From positions 2,709,501 through 2,773,500 of the forward strand of contig JAZGTN010000170.1 in assembly GCA_037783415.1 (NCBI GenBank): DNA of 64,000 bases, written 5' to 3'. Shown here in pieces: positions 9,472-21,249 of the stretch. The first letter of the stretch is position 1, and every line of letters starts with the position of its first letter. This DNA is from Leptasterias polaris (taxonomy: Eukaryota; Echinodermata; Asteroidea; Forcipulatida; Asteriidae). The notes under the pieces are model-generated. The model saw only the letters and a list, made by a program, of their open reading frames with translations. It had not been told where the DNA came from and did no database searches. A program made the translations under genes and the position numbers.

Positions 9472-9607
9472 ATTTATCAAGTCTCCCCTGCACTGCGTGG
9501 CTCTATATGCATGTGTACAAGTCCAGCCCCAACAATGAAACCGCAGTCACATGCATACAGTCACCAATTATTTTAAAATACTAGAGAGGGTTACGATCAT
9601 CGCAACT

Positions 9608-9972
9608 AATAAGCCATTTGCGAGTTACATTTGAATAATGTCTGGTACAATGACTTGTTTAGTCACAAGTTACCGCTTAAATTTGAATTCCTCAGACTAT
9701 CGAGACAGTTGCTATGTCACATGATTAGGGGCAAGCTTTTGCTTAGTTACGTAAGAGACGGTGAACACCCATACACAATTCTGAATGGATGTGTATGACA
9801 CAATGGTACCAGGGTTTGCTCATCTGGAGGTTGCTATACAAAAGCTTGCCCCGAACCATGTGACATAGCAACTGTCTCGATAGTCTGAGGAATTCAAATT
9901 TAAGCGGTAACTTGTGACTAAACTAGTCATTGTACCAGACATTATTCAAATTTAACTCGCAAATGGCTTATT
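9608..9972. mobile_element. Foldback element copy in U1
   Basis: Forward-block example of the element. Mismatches between arms are at GTTACATT/GTTAAATT, GACTTGT/GACTAGT and ATGATTAGGG/ATGGTTCGGG. Adjacent outer bases are ...GCAACT| and |CTGATA.... Confidence 0.8.
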
Positions 9973-10416
9973 CTGATACAGTGTTTTGGGTTTCTTTTTT
10001 TGCAATTGTTTCTTCAATAAAATGTTTTTTGCAGTATTTCATGTAACTTTTATTGCGTAGTTGCATCAACAAATGACAAAAATGAAAATAATAAACAATA
10101 AATAAATAAATAAAATAACAAAAAAAAGCGTCACAGTAAAATCTCATACCTTATATTATATTTAAAAAAAGATTAAAAAGTTACGTTGCTGGTAGTGTCA
10201 GGCGTTCACGCGCTGGAGAGGTTTAGATAGCGCACACTACGCCCCTCTTCTGCAGCAACGATTAGTTCCCTTATTTTGTGGCAAATTGACCCAGCAGCAT
10301 ATCCTCCCCTGTCTCCCCTGCCTAGCCACTAGGGCCCTGACCACTTTAGGGGAGGAAGCAAGGCAGATCCCAATCACACTGTTGCCACAGACAGCAAAAG
10401 GCCTTGAACCTATATT

Positions 10417-12566
10417 AGTGCAGACGGCATTCGAACCCGGATCGCGTGGTCCAAGTGTTGAGACAGTCCCAGCACCTTATCCCACTGCGCTAGTAAGGTG
10501 TTGGTACTTTTACCCGTGAGTTTACAATGTATAGCCATACGAGTGCACCCAACCAGACTGGGAGAAAACAACAGACGGCAACATGTATCTATACTGAATG
10601 GAGACTCAAAAATTAACAAAATGAAAAAGGAAGAAGAAATATATAAGCAAATCAATGAAATAAACAATTCAATAAATGAAGCAAACCAAAAACAAAAAAG
10701 ATTAATCTTAAAAGTTGAGACCCCCCCCCCCAAAAAAAATAAAATAAAAAATAAATAAAATAAAAAATAATAAATAAAAAAAACACCCAATAAACGGTAT
10801 AATTATTTTGAATTAGAACGTTTTGGGGGTCATGCTATTAATAGATTGCGTAAATATAAGAATCTATCACAACCTGGGGGTTCTGTGCTTCAACTTTTGA
10901 GGAGACTTGATCAATTTAGGCGTTAAAGTTGGCCCTATTTGACCGGGGAAGTGGAGAAGTGCTTCACGAAAACTGGCAGCAAGTCGGTTTAGGGAAAATT
11001 TCATTTTCTGGTGTGTTTTTTTCTGGGGTCGCTAGAAAAAATTCCAAACGGCTGACCTGCCAAAAATTGAAAAGAATTCTGAAGTTAATAGTTGTCCGGA
11101 GACTTACACGATTTTTAGCATTGGTTCCTATGGGAGTTTATTTAGTGGGGAGTCCAAGGCCCGTCTAGTTTGTTTCCTTCCAAGTGAAAACACCTCAACG
11201 CCGGTGAAGGTTTCCCTACGTCCGGGCATCAATCTTGAAAAATTTCCCTACCCAAAAAATTAATAAATAAAAATTATATATTAATTGCAACGGAAAAGAA
11301 AATTAAATGCTACGCGGCAATTAAACCAACAAATTATGTTGCATTATTCTGATTTGTGTTTTTCGTACAGATGAAAAAAATAAAAAATACGGCTTGGGTA
11401 AACAATGTAAAAATTACGGGGTGACATGTCATGCTTATAAAGCGCCGCGAGTCCGGTTTCACGGACTGACCGGCTGATATCTAGTTCCCATCATGGTGTG
11501 GCGACCGAGTCACAGCATTTCCTTTCCTGTCTTGAGCACCCAACTAAATGCACTCCCACTTGCCCACTTCTCCAGCAGAGTCCACTTGCCAAGTAAAATA
11601 GGGCCAACTTTAAAAGCCTAAATTTATCAAGTCTCCCCTGCACTGCGTGGCTCTATATGCATGTGTACAAGTCCAGCCCCAACAATGAAACCGCAGTCAC
11701 ATGCATACAGTCACCAATTATTTTAAAATACTAGAGAGGGTTACGATCATCGCAACTAATAAGCCATTTGCGAGTTACATTTGAATAATGTCTGGTACAA
11801 TGACTTGTTTAGTCACAAGTTACCGCTTAAATTTGAATTCCTCAGACTATCGAGACAGTTGCTATGTCACATGATTAGGGGCAAGCTTTTGCTTAGTTAC
11901 GTAAGAGACGGTGAACACCCATACACAATTCTGAATGGATGTGTATGACACAATGGTACCAGGGTTTGCTCATCTGGAGGTTGCTACACAAAAACTTGCC
12001 CCGAACCATGTGACATAGCAACTGTCTCGATAGTCTGAGGAATTCAAATTTAAGCGGTAACTTGTGACTAAACTAGTCATTGTACCAGACATTATTCAAA
12101 TTTAACTCGCAAATGGCTTATTCTGATACAGTGTTTTGGGTTTCTTTTTTTGCAATTGTTTCTTCAATAAAATGTTTTTTGCAGTATTTCATGTAACTTT
12201 TATTGCGTAGTTGCATCAACAAATGACAAAAATGAAAATAATAAACAATAAATAAATAAATAAAATAACCAAAAAAAGCGTCACAGTAAAATCTCATACC
12301 TTATATTATATTTAAAAAAAGATTAAAAAGTTACGTTGCTGGTAGTGTCAGGCGTTCACGCGCTGGAGAGGTTTAGATAGCGCACACTACGCCCCTCTTC
12401 TGCAGCAACGATTAGTTCCCTTATTTTGTGGCAAATTGACCCAGCAGCATATCCTCCCCTGTCTCCCCTGCCTAGCCACTAGGGCCCTGACCACTTTAGG
12501 GGAGGAAGCAAGGCAGATCCCAATCACACTGTTGCCACAGACAGCAAAAGGCCTTGAACCTATATT
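10417..12566 (+). repeat. Array unit U2 (2150 bp)
   Basis: C tract of 11. Private changes in the right foldback arm (about 11985-11997, CTACACAAAAACTTGCC) remove the AAGCTT found in other units. Confidence 0.95.
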
Positions 12567-14709
12567 AGTGCAGACGGCATTCGAACCCGGATCGCGTGGT
12601 CCAAGTGTTGAGACAGTCCCAGCACCTTATCCCACTGCGCTAGTAAGGTGTTGGTACTTTTACCCGTGAGTTTACAATGTATAGCCATACGAGTGCACCC
12701 AACCAGACTGGGAGAAAACAACAGACGGCAACATGTATCTATACTGAATGGAGACTCAAAAATTAACAAAATGAAAAAGGAAGAAGAAATATATAAGCAA
12801 ATCAATGAAATAAACAATTCAATAAATGAAGCAAACCAAAAACAAAAAAGATTAATCTTAAAAGTTGAGACCCCCCCCCCCCCAAAAAAAATAAATAAAT
12901 AAAATAAAAAATACTAAATAAAAAAAACACCCAATAAACGGTATAATTATTTTGAATTAGAACGTTTTGGGGGTCATGCTATTAATAGATTGCGTAAATA
13001 TAAGAATCTATCACAACCTGGGGGTTCTGTGCTTCAACTTTTGAGGAGACTTGATCAATTTAGGCGTTAAAGTTGGCCCTATTTGACCGGGGAAGTGGAG
13101 AAGTGCTTCACGAAAACTGGCAGCAAGTCGGTTTAGGGAAAATTTCATTTTCTGGTGTGTTTTTTTCTGGGGTCGCTAGAAAAAATTCCAAACGGCTGAC
13201 CTGCCAAAAATTGAAAAGAATTCTGAAGTTAATAGTTGTCCGGAGACTTACACGATTTTTAGCATTGGTTCCTATGTGAGTTTATTTAGTGGGGAGTCCA
13301 AGGCCCGTCTAGTTTGTTTCCTTCCAAGTGAAAACACCTCAACGCCGGTGAAGGTTTCCCTACGTCCGGGCATCAATCTTGAAAAATTTCCCTACCCAAA
13401 AAATTAATAAATAAAAATTATATATTAATTGCAACGGAAAAGAAAATTAAATGCTACGCGGCAATTAAACCAACAAATTATGTTGCATTATTCTGATTTG
13501 TGTTTTTCGTACAGATGAAAAAAAAAAAAATACGGCTTGGGTAAACAATGTAAAAATTACGGGGTGACATGTCATGCTTATAAAGCGCCGCGAGTCCGGT
13601 TTCACGGACTGACCGGCTGATATCTAGTTCCCATCATGGTGTGGCGACCGAGTCACAGCATTTCCTTTCCTGTCTTGAGCACCCAACTAAATGCACTCCC
13701 ACTTGCCCACTTCTCCAGCAGAGTCCACTTGCCAAGTAAAATAGGGCCAACTTTAAAAGCCTAAATTTATCAAGTCTCCCCTGCACTGCGTGGCTCTATA
13801 TGCATGTGTACAAGTCCAGCCCCAACAATGAAACCGCAGTCACATGCATACAGTCACCAATTATTTTAAAATACTAGAGAGGGTTACGATCATCGCAACT
13901 AATAAGCCATTTGCGAGTTAAATTTGAATAATGTCTGGTACAATGACTTGTTTAGTCACAAGTTACCGCTTAAATTTGAATTCCTCAGACTATCGAGACA
14001 GTTGCTATGTCACATGATTAGGGGCAAGCTTTTGCTTAGTTACGTAAGAGACGGTGAACACCCATACACAATTCTGAATGGATGTGTATGACACAATGGT
14101 ACCAGGGTTTGCTCATCTGGAGGTTGCTATACAAAAGCTTGCCCCGAACCATGTGACATAGCAACTGTCTCGATAGTCTGAGGAATTCAAATTTAAGCGG
14201 TAACTTGTGACTAAACTAGTCATTGTACCAGACATTATTCAAATTTAACTCGCAAATGGCTTATTCTGATACAGTGTTTTGGGTTTCTTTTTTTGCAATT
14301 GTTTCTTCAATAAAATGTTTTTTGCAGTATTTCATGTAACTTTTATTGCGTAGTTGCATCAACAAATGACAAAAATGAAAATAATAAACAATAAATAAAT
14401 AAATAAAATAACCAAAAAAAGCGTCACAGTAAAATCTCATACCTTATATTATATTTAAAAAAAGATTAAAAAGTTACGTTGCTGGTAGTGTCAGGCGTTC
14501 ACGCGCTGGAGAGGTTTAGATAGCGCACACTACGCCCCTCTTCTGCAGCAACGATTAGTTCCCTTATTTTGTGGCAAATTGACCCAGCAGCATATCCTCC
14601 CCTGTCTCCCCTGCCTAGCCACTAGGGCCCTGACCACTTTAGGGGAGGAAGCAAGGCAGATCCCAATCACACTGTTGCCACAGACAGCAAAAGGCCTTGA
14701 ACCTATATT
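12567..14709 (+). repeat. Array unit U3 (2143 bp)
   Basis: Carries a T at 13277 (CCTATGTGAG instead of CCTATGGGAG) and an A at 13921 (GAGTTAAATTTG instead of GAGTTACATTTG). Both variants recur together in the oppositely oriented R1. The GATGAAAAAA... run near 13514 is uninterrupted A. Confidence 0.95.
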
Positions 14710-16854
14710 AGTGCAGACGGCATTCGAACCCGGATCGCGTGGTCCAAGTGTTGAGACAGTCCCAGCACCTTATCCCACTGCGCTAGTAAGGTGTTGGTAC
14801 TTTTACCCGTGAGTTTACAATGTATAGCCATACGAGTGCACCCAACCAGACTGGGAGAAAACAACAGACGGCAACATGTATCTATACTGAATGGAGACTC
14901 AAAAATTAACAAAATGAAAAAGGAAGAAGAAATATATAAGCAAATCAATGAAATAAACAATTCAATAAATGAAGCAAACCAAAAACAAAAAAGATTAATC
15001 TTAAAAGTTGAGACCCCCCCCCCCAAAAAAAAAAATAAATAAATAAAATAAAAAATAATAAATAAAAAAAACACCCAATAAACGGTATAATTATTTTGAA
15101 TTAGAACGTTTTGGGGGTCATGCTATTAATAGATTGCGTAAATATAAGAATCTATCACAACCTGGGGGTTCTGTGCTTCAACTTTTGAGGAGACTTGATC
15201 AATTTAGGCGTTAAAGTTGGCCCTATTTGACCGGGGAAGTGGAGAAGTGCTTCACGAAAACTGGCAGCAAGTCGGTTTAGGGAAAATTTCATTTTCTGGT
15301 GTGTTTTTTTCTGGGGTCGCTAGAAAAAATTCCAAACGGCTGACCTGCCAAAAATTGAAAAGAATTCTGAAGTTAATAGTTGTCCGGAGACTTACACGAT
15401 TTTTAGCATTGGTTCCTATGGGAGTTTATTTAGTGGGGAGTCCAAGGCCCGTCTAGTTTGTTTCCTTCCAAGTGAAAACACCTCAACGCCGGTGAAGGTT
15501 TCCCTACGTCCGGGCATCAATCTTGAAAAATTTCCCTACCCAAAAAATTAATAAATAAAAATTATATATTAATTGCAACGGAAAAGAAAATTAAATGCTA
15601 CGCGGCAATTAAACCAACAAATTATGTTGCATTATTCTGATTTGTGTTTTTCGTACAGATGAAAAAAATAAAAAATACGGCTTGGGTAAACAATGTAAAA
15701 ATTACGGGGTGACATGTCATGCTTATAAAGCGCCGCGAGTCCGGTTTCACGGACTGACCGGCTGATATCTAGTTCCCATCATGGTGTGGCGACCGAGTCA
15801 CAGCATTTCCTTTCCTGTCTTGAGCACCCAACTAAATGCACTCCCACTTGCCCACTTCTCCAGCAGAGTCCACTTGCCAAGTAAAATAGGGCCAACTTTA
15901 AAAGCCTAAATTTATCAAGTCTCCCCTGCACTGCGTGGCTCTATATGCATGTGTACAAGTCCAGCCCCAACAATGAAACCGCAGTCACATGCATACAGTC
16001 ACCAATTATTTTAAAATACTAGAGAGGGTTACGATCATCGCAACTAATAAGCCATTTGCGAGTTACATTTGAATAATGTCTGGTACAATGACTTGTTTAG
16101 TCACAAGTTACCGCTTAAATTTGAATTCCTCAGACTATCGAGACAGTTGCTATGTCACATGATTAGGGGCAAGCTTTTGCTTAGTTACGTAAGAGACGGT
16201 GAACACCCATACACAATTCTGAATGGATGTGTATGACACAATGGTACCAGGGTTTGCTCATCTGGAGGTTGCTATACAAAAGCTTGCCCCGAACCATGTG
16301 ACATAGCAACTGTCTCGATAGTCTGAGGAATTCAAATTTAAGCGGTAACTTGTGACTAAACTAGTCATTGTACCAGACATTATTCAAATTTAACTCGCAA
16401 ATGGCTTATTCTGATACAGTGTTTTGGGTTTCTTTTTTTGCAATTGTTTCTTCAATAAAATGTTTTTTGCAGTATTTCATGTAACTTTTATTGCGTAGTT
16501 GCATCAACAAATGACAAAAATGAAAATAATAAACAATAAATAAATAAATAAAATAACCAAAAAAAGCGTCACAGTAAAATCTCATACCTTATATTATATT
16601 TAAAAAAAGATTAAAAAGTTACGTTGCTGGTAGTGTCAGGCGTTCACGCGCTGGAGAGGTTTAGATAGCGCACACTACGCCCCTCTTCTGCAGCAACGAT
16701 TAGTTCCCTTATTTTGTGGCAAATTGACCCAGCAGCATATCCTCCCCTGTCTCCCCTGCCTAGCCACTAGGGCCCTGACCACTTTAGGGGAGGAAGCAAG
16801 GCAGATCCCAATCACACTGTTGCCACAGACAGCAAAAGGCCTTGAACCTATATT
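14710..16854 (+). repeat. Array unit U4 (2145 bp)
   Basis: Close to the consensus, with no striking private variant noticed. Confidence 0.95.
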
Positions 16855-18731
16855 AGTGCAGACGGCATTCGAACCCGGATCGCGTGGTCCAAGTGTTGAG
16901 ACAGTCCCAGCACCTTATCCCACTGCGCTAGTAAGGTGTTGGTACTTTTACCCGTGAGTTTACAATGTATAGCCATACGAGTGCACCCAACCAGACTGGG
17001 AGAAAACAACAGACGGCAACATGTATCTATACTGAATGGAGACTCAAAAATTAACAAAATGAAAAAGGAAGAAGAAATATATAAGCAAATCAATGAAATA
17101 AACAATTCAATAAATGAAGCAAACAAAAAACAAAAAAGATTAATCTTAAAAGTTGAGACCCCCCCCCAAAAAAAATAAATAAATAAAATAAAAAATAATA
17201 AATAAAAAAAACACCCAATAAACGGTATAATTATTTTGAATTAGAACGTTTTGGGGGTCATGCTATTAATAGATTGCGTAAATATAAGAATCTATCACAA
17301 CCTGGGGGTTCTGTGCTTCAACTTTTGAGGAGACTTGATCAATTTAGGCGTTAAAGTTGGCCCTATTTGACCGGGGAAGTGGAGAAGTGCTTCACGAAAA
17401 CTGGCAGCAAGTCGGTTTAGGGAAAATTTCATTTTCTGGTGTGTTTTTTTCTGGGGTCGCTAGAAAAAATTCCAAACGGCTGACCTGCCAAAAATTGAAA
17501 AGAATTCTGAAGTTAATAGTTGTCCGGAGACTTACACGATTTTTAGCATTGGTTCCTATGGGAGTTTATTTAGTGGGGAGTCCAAGGCCCGTCTAGTTTG
17601 TTTCCTTCCAAGTGAAAACACCTCAACGCCGGTGAAGGTTTCCCTACGTCCGGGCATCAATCTTGAAAAATTTCCCTACCCAAAAAATTAATAAATAAAA
17701 ATTATATATTAATTGCAACGGAAAAGAAAATTAAATGCTACGCGGCAATTAAACCAACAAATTATGTTGCATTATTCTGATTTGTGTTTTTCGTACAGAT
17801 GAAAAAAATGAAAATACGGCTTGGGTAAACAATGTAAAAATTACGGGGTGACATGTCATGCTTATAAAGCGCCGCGAGTCCGGTTTCACGGACTGACCGG
17901 CTGATATCTAGTTCCCATCATGATGTGGCGACCGAGTCACAGCATTTCCTTTCCTGTCTTGAGCACCCAACTAAATGCACTCCCACTTGCCCACTTCTCC
18001 AGCAGAGTCCACTTGCCAAGTAAAATAGGGCCAACTTTAAAAGCCTAAATTTATCAAGTCTCCCCTGCACTGCGTGGCTCTATATGCATGTGTACAAGTC
18101 CAGCCCCAACAATGAAACCGCAGTCACATGCATACAGTCACCAATTATTTTAAAATACTAGAGAGGGTTACGATCATCGCAACTAATAAGCCATTTGCGA
18201 GTTACATTTGAATAATGTCTGGTACAATGACTTGTTTAGTCACAAGTTACCGCTTAAATTTGAATTCCTCAGACTATCGAGACAGTTGCTATGTCACATG
18301 ATTAGGGGCAAGCTTTTGCTTAGTTACGTAAGAGACGGTGAACACCCATACACAATTCTGAATGGATGTGTATGACACAATGGTACCAGGGTTTGCTCAT
18401 CTGGAGGTTGCTATACAAAAGCTTGCCCCGAACCATGTGACATAGCAACTGTCTCGATAGTCTGAGGAATTCAAATTTAAGCGGTAACTTGTGACTAAGC
18501 TAGTCATTGTACCAGACATTATTCAAATTTAACTCGCAAATGGCTTATTCTGATACAGTGTTTTGGGTTTCTTTTTTTGCAATTGTTTCTTCAATAAAAT
18601 GTTTTTTGCAGTATTTCATGTAACTTTTATTGCGTAGTTGCATCAACAAATGACAAAAATGAAAATAATAAACAATAAATAAATAAATAAAATAACCAAA
18701 AAAAGCGTCACAGTAAAATCTCATACCTTAT
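16855..18731 (+). repeat. Array unit U5, truncated at the inversion junction (1877 bp)
   Basis: Ends at ...CATACCTTAT and lacks the last part of the monomer, including the SINE-like body. It carries AAACAAAAAAC (about 17121) and GATGAAAAAAATGAAAATACGG (about 17800), both also found in the reversed unit R9. CATCATGATGTGG near 17918 is private. Confidence 0.95.
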
Positions 18732-18738
18732 GTCAGGG
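18725..18738. other. Inversion junction of the satellite array
   Basis: Forward unit U5 stops at T18731 and reversed sequence starts at G18732 (...CCTTAT|GTCAGGGCC...). Flanking bases of the two donor monomers differ on both sides of the cut, so there is no microhomology and no inserted base. The arms become palindromic again from about 18922 (GGTATGAGATTTTAC), leaving a unique spacer of about 190 bp at the centre. Confidence 0.93.
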
Positions 18739-20800
18739 CCCTAGTGGCTAGGCAGGGGAGACAGGGGAGGATATGCTGCTGGGTCAATTTGCCACAAAAT
18801 AAGGGAACTAATCGTTGCTGCAGAAGAGGGGCGTAGTGTGCGCTATCTAAACCTCTCCAGCGCGTGAACGCCTGACACTACCAGCAACGTAACTTTTTAA
18901 TCTTTTTTAAAATATAATATAAGGTATGAGATTTTACTGTGACGCTTTTTTTGGTTATTTTATTTATTTATTTATTGTTTATTATTTTCATTTTTGTCAT
19001 TTGTTGATGCAACTACGCAATAAAAGTTACATGAAATACTGCAAAAAACATTTTATTGAAGAAACAATTGCAAAAAAAGAAACCCAAAACACTGTATCAG
19101 AATAAGCCATTTGCGAGTTAAATTTGAATAATGTCTGGTACAATGACTAGTTTAGTCACAAGTTACCGCTTAAATTTGAATTCCTCAGACTATCGAGACA
19201 GTTGCTATGTCACATGGTTCGGGGCAAGCTTTTGTATAGCAACCTCCAGATGAGCAAACCCTGGTACCATTGTGTCATACACATCCATTCAGAATTGTGT
19301 ATGGGTGTTCACCGTCTCTTACGTAACTAAGCAAAAGCTTGCCCCTAATCATGTGACATAGCAACTGTCTCGATAGTCTGAGGAATTCAAATTTAAGCGG
19401 TAACTTGTGACTAAACAAGTCATTGTACCAGACATTATTCAAATTTAACTCGCAAATGGCTTATTAGTTGCGATGATCGTAACCCTCTCTAGTATTTTAA
19501 AATAATTGGTGACTGTGGTGCATGTGACTGCGATTGGTGCATGTGACTGCGGTTTCATTGTTGGGGCTGGACTTGTACACATGCATATAGAGCCACGCAG
19601 TGCAGGGGAGACTTGATAAATTTAGGCTTTTAAAGTTGGCCCTATTTTACTTGGCAAGTGGACTCTGCTGGAGAAGTGGGCAAGTGGGAGTGCATTTAGT
19701 TGGGTGCTCAAGACAGGAAAGGAAATGCTGTGACTCGGTCGCCACACCATGATGGGAACTAGATATCAGCCGGTCAGTCCGTGAAACCGGACTCGCGGCG
19801 CTTTATAAGCATGACATGTCACCCCGTAATTTTTACATTGTTTACCCAAGCCGTATTTTTTATTTTTTTCATCTGTACGAAAAACACAAATCAGAATAAT
19901 GCAACATAATTTGTTGGTTTAATTGCCGCGTAGCATTTAATTTTCTTTTCCGTTGCAATTAATATATAATTTTTATTTATTAATTTTTTGGGTAGGGAAA
20001 TATTTCAAGATTGATGCCCGGACGTAGGGAAACCTTCACCGGCGTTGAGGTGTTTTCACTTGGAAGGAAACAAACTAGACGGGCCTTGGACTCCCCACTA
20101 AATAAACTCACATAGGAACCAATGCTAAAAATCGTGTAAGTCTCCGGACAACTATTAACTTCAGAATTCTTTTCAATTTTTGGCAGGTCAGCCGTTTGGA
20201 ATTTTTTCTAGCGACCCCAGAAAAAAACACACCAGAAAATGAAATTTTCCCTAAACCGACTTGCTGCCAGTTTTCGTGAAGCACTTCTCCACTTCCCCGG
20301 TCAAATAGGGCCAACTTTAACGCCTAAATTGATCAAGTCTCCTCAAAAGTTGAAGCACAGAACCCCCAGGTTGTGATAGATTCTTATATTTACGCAATCT
20401 ATTAATAGCATGACCCCCAAAACGTTCTAATTCAAAATAATTATACCGTTTATTGGGTGTTTTTTTTTTTTTTTTTTTTTTTTTTTTTGGGGGGGGTCTC
20501 AACTTTTAAGATTAATCTTTTTTGTTTTTGGTTTGCTTCATTTATTGAATTGTTTATTTCATTGATTTGCTTATATATTTCTTCTTCCTTTTTCATTTTG
20601 TTAATTTTTGAGTCTCCATTCAGTATAGATACATGTTGCCGTCTGTTGTTTTCTCCCAGTCTGGTTGGGTGCACTCGTATGGCTATACATTGTAAACTCA
20701 CGGGTAAAAGTACCAACACCTTACTAGCGCAGTGGGATAAGGTGCTGGGACTGTCTCAACACTTGGACCACGCGATCCGGGTTCGAATGCCGTCTGCACT
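18732..20800 (-). repeat. Array unit R1, first reversed unit (2069 bp)
   Basis: Lacks roughly the first 80 bases of a normal reversed unit because of the junction. It has a small tandem duplication of GGTGCATGTGACTGCG near 19508-19550 (about +20 bp). The A/T tract is a pure run of 28 or more T at 20460-20488. It shares two rare variants with U3 (20110 and 19445). Confidence 0.95.
20718..20800 (+). other. Type II tRNA-like (Leu/Ser-like) segment, SINE head
   Basis: A box TAGCGCAGTGGG starts at 20725, with a D-arm pairing GCGC/GTGC. B-box-like GGTTCGAATGC starts at 20780. The box spacing (55 nt) is that of long-variable-arm tRNAs. AAGGTGCTGG resembles the D-arm/anticodon-stem side of Leu tRNAs. 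The acceptor ends do not pair and the anticodon stem is poor, so this is not a working tRNA gene. It is repeated in every unit, where it heads the SINE-like module. Confidence 0.65.
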
Positions 20801-21058
20801 AATATAGGTTCAAGGCCTTTTGCTGTCTGTGGCAACAGTGTGATTGGGATCTGCCTTGCTTCCTCCCCTAAAGTGGTCAGGGCCCTAGTGGCTAGGCAGG
20901 GGAGACAGGGGAGGATATGCTGCTGGGTCAATTTGCCACAAAATAAGGGAACTAATCGTTGCTGCAGAAGAGGGGCGTAGTGTGCGCTATCTAAACCTCT
21001 CCAGCGCGTGAACGCCTGACACTACCAGCAACGTAACTTTTTAATATTTTTTTAAATA
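20801..21058 (+). mobile_element. SINE-like body following the tRNA-like head
   Basis: About 250 bp without coding frame follows the head directly. It contains a nested stem at 20957-21033 and ends in T runs (TTTTT at 21038-21042, then T7), fitting a Pol III-type transcript of about 320-340 nt from the head. The arrangement matches tRNA-derived SINEs (head, body, T/A-rich end). No flanking target-site duplication could be identified, which is expected if the element was captured in the monomer before amplification. Confidence 0.5.
20957..21033 (+). ncRNA. Candidate nested stem-loop in the SINE-like body
   Basis: Three helices stack. CGTTGCTG (20957-20964) pairs with CAGCAACG (21026-21033), GTAGTGT (20977-20983) with ACACTAC (21019-21025), and GCGCT (20984-20988) with AGCGC (21003-21007). 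Helices 1 and 2 abut on the 3' side and 2 and 3 abut on the 5' side. The 20 base pairs are perfect Watson-Crick. The loop AACCTCTCC could also pair with the bulge AAGAGGGG, giving a pseudoknot. Whether it is transcribed is unknown. Confidence 0.5.
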
Positions 21059-21069
21059 TAATATAAGGT

Positions 21070-21249
21070 ATGAGATTTTACTGTGACGCTTTTTTTGGTT
21101 ATTTTATTTATTTATTTATTGTTTATTATTTTCATTTTTGTCATTTGTTGATGCAACTACGCAATAAAAGTTACATGAAATACTGCAAAAAACATTTTAT
21201 TGAAGAAACAATTGCAAAAAAAGAAACCCAAAACACTGTATCAGAATAA
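21070..21249 (+). CDS. Weak candidate 59-residue small ORF, possible one-pass membrane peptide
   Basis: The only ATG-started frame in the monomer that keeps its length in most units. The N-terminal third (residues 8-25, FFGYFIYLFIVYYFHF) is hydrophobic enough to span a membrane; the rest is basic (MKYCKKHF). Much of the hydrophobic stretch is simply a translated (TTTA)n microsatellite, which argues against a real gene. In R14 and R16 a missing A changes the C-terminus (64 residues). R9 lacks the frame. I recognise no family. Conservation across units proves little because the array is homogenised. Confidence 0.2.
   Translation: MRFYCDAFFGYFIYLFIVYYFHFCHLLMQLRNKSYMKYCKKHFIEETIAKKETQNTVSE

Larger units (their letters stand above)
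8271..10416 (+). repeat. Array unit U1 (first unit, 2146 bp)
   Basis: Left edge of the array, abutting the TCAGTGATTG field. It begins with the tRNA-like head (minus strand, 8271-8353) but the matching SINE body that should lie to its left is absent. The C/A tract is C12 A9. It carries CAAAAACTAAAAAG at about 8543, a variant otherwise seen in R5 and R7. Confidence 0.95.

Noticed and set aside
8271..10416. The 2.14-kb unit as a 5S rRNA, snRNA, histone or rDNA tandem repeat
   Set aside because: No 5S, U1, U2, U4 or U6 signature and no histone-like frame was found on either strand.
10286..10519. Recurring 77-residue frame (product containing QQHILPCLPCLA) as a gene
   Set aside because: TTG start. 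It runs through the SINE-like body and antisense through the tRNA-like head, so it is a shadow of the repeat.
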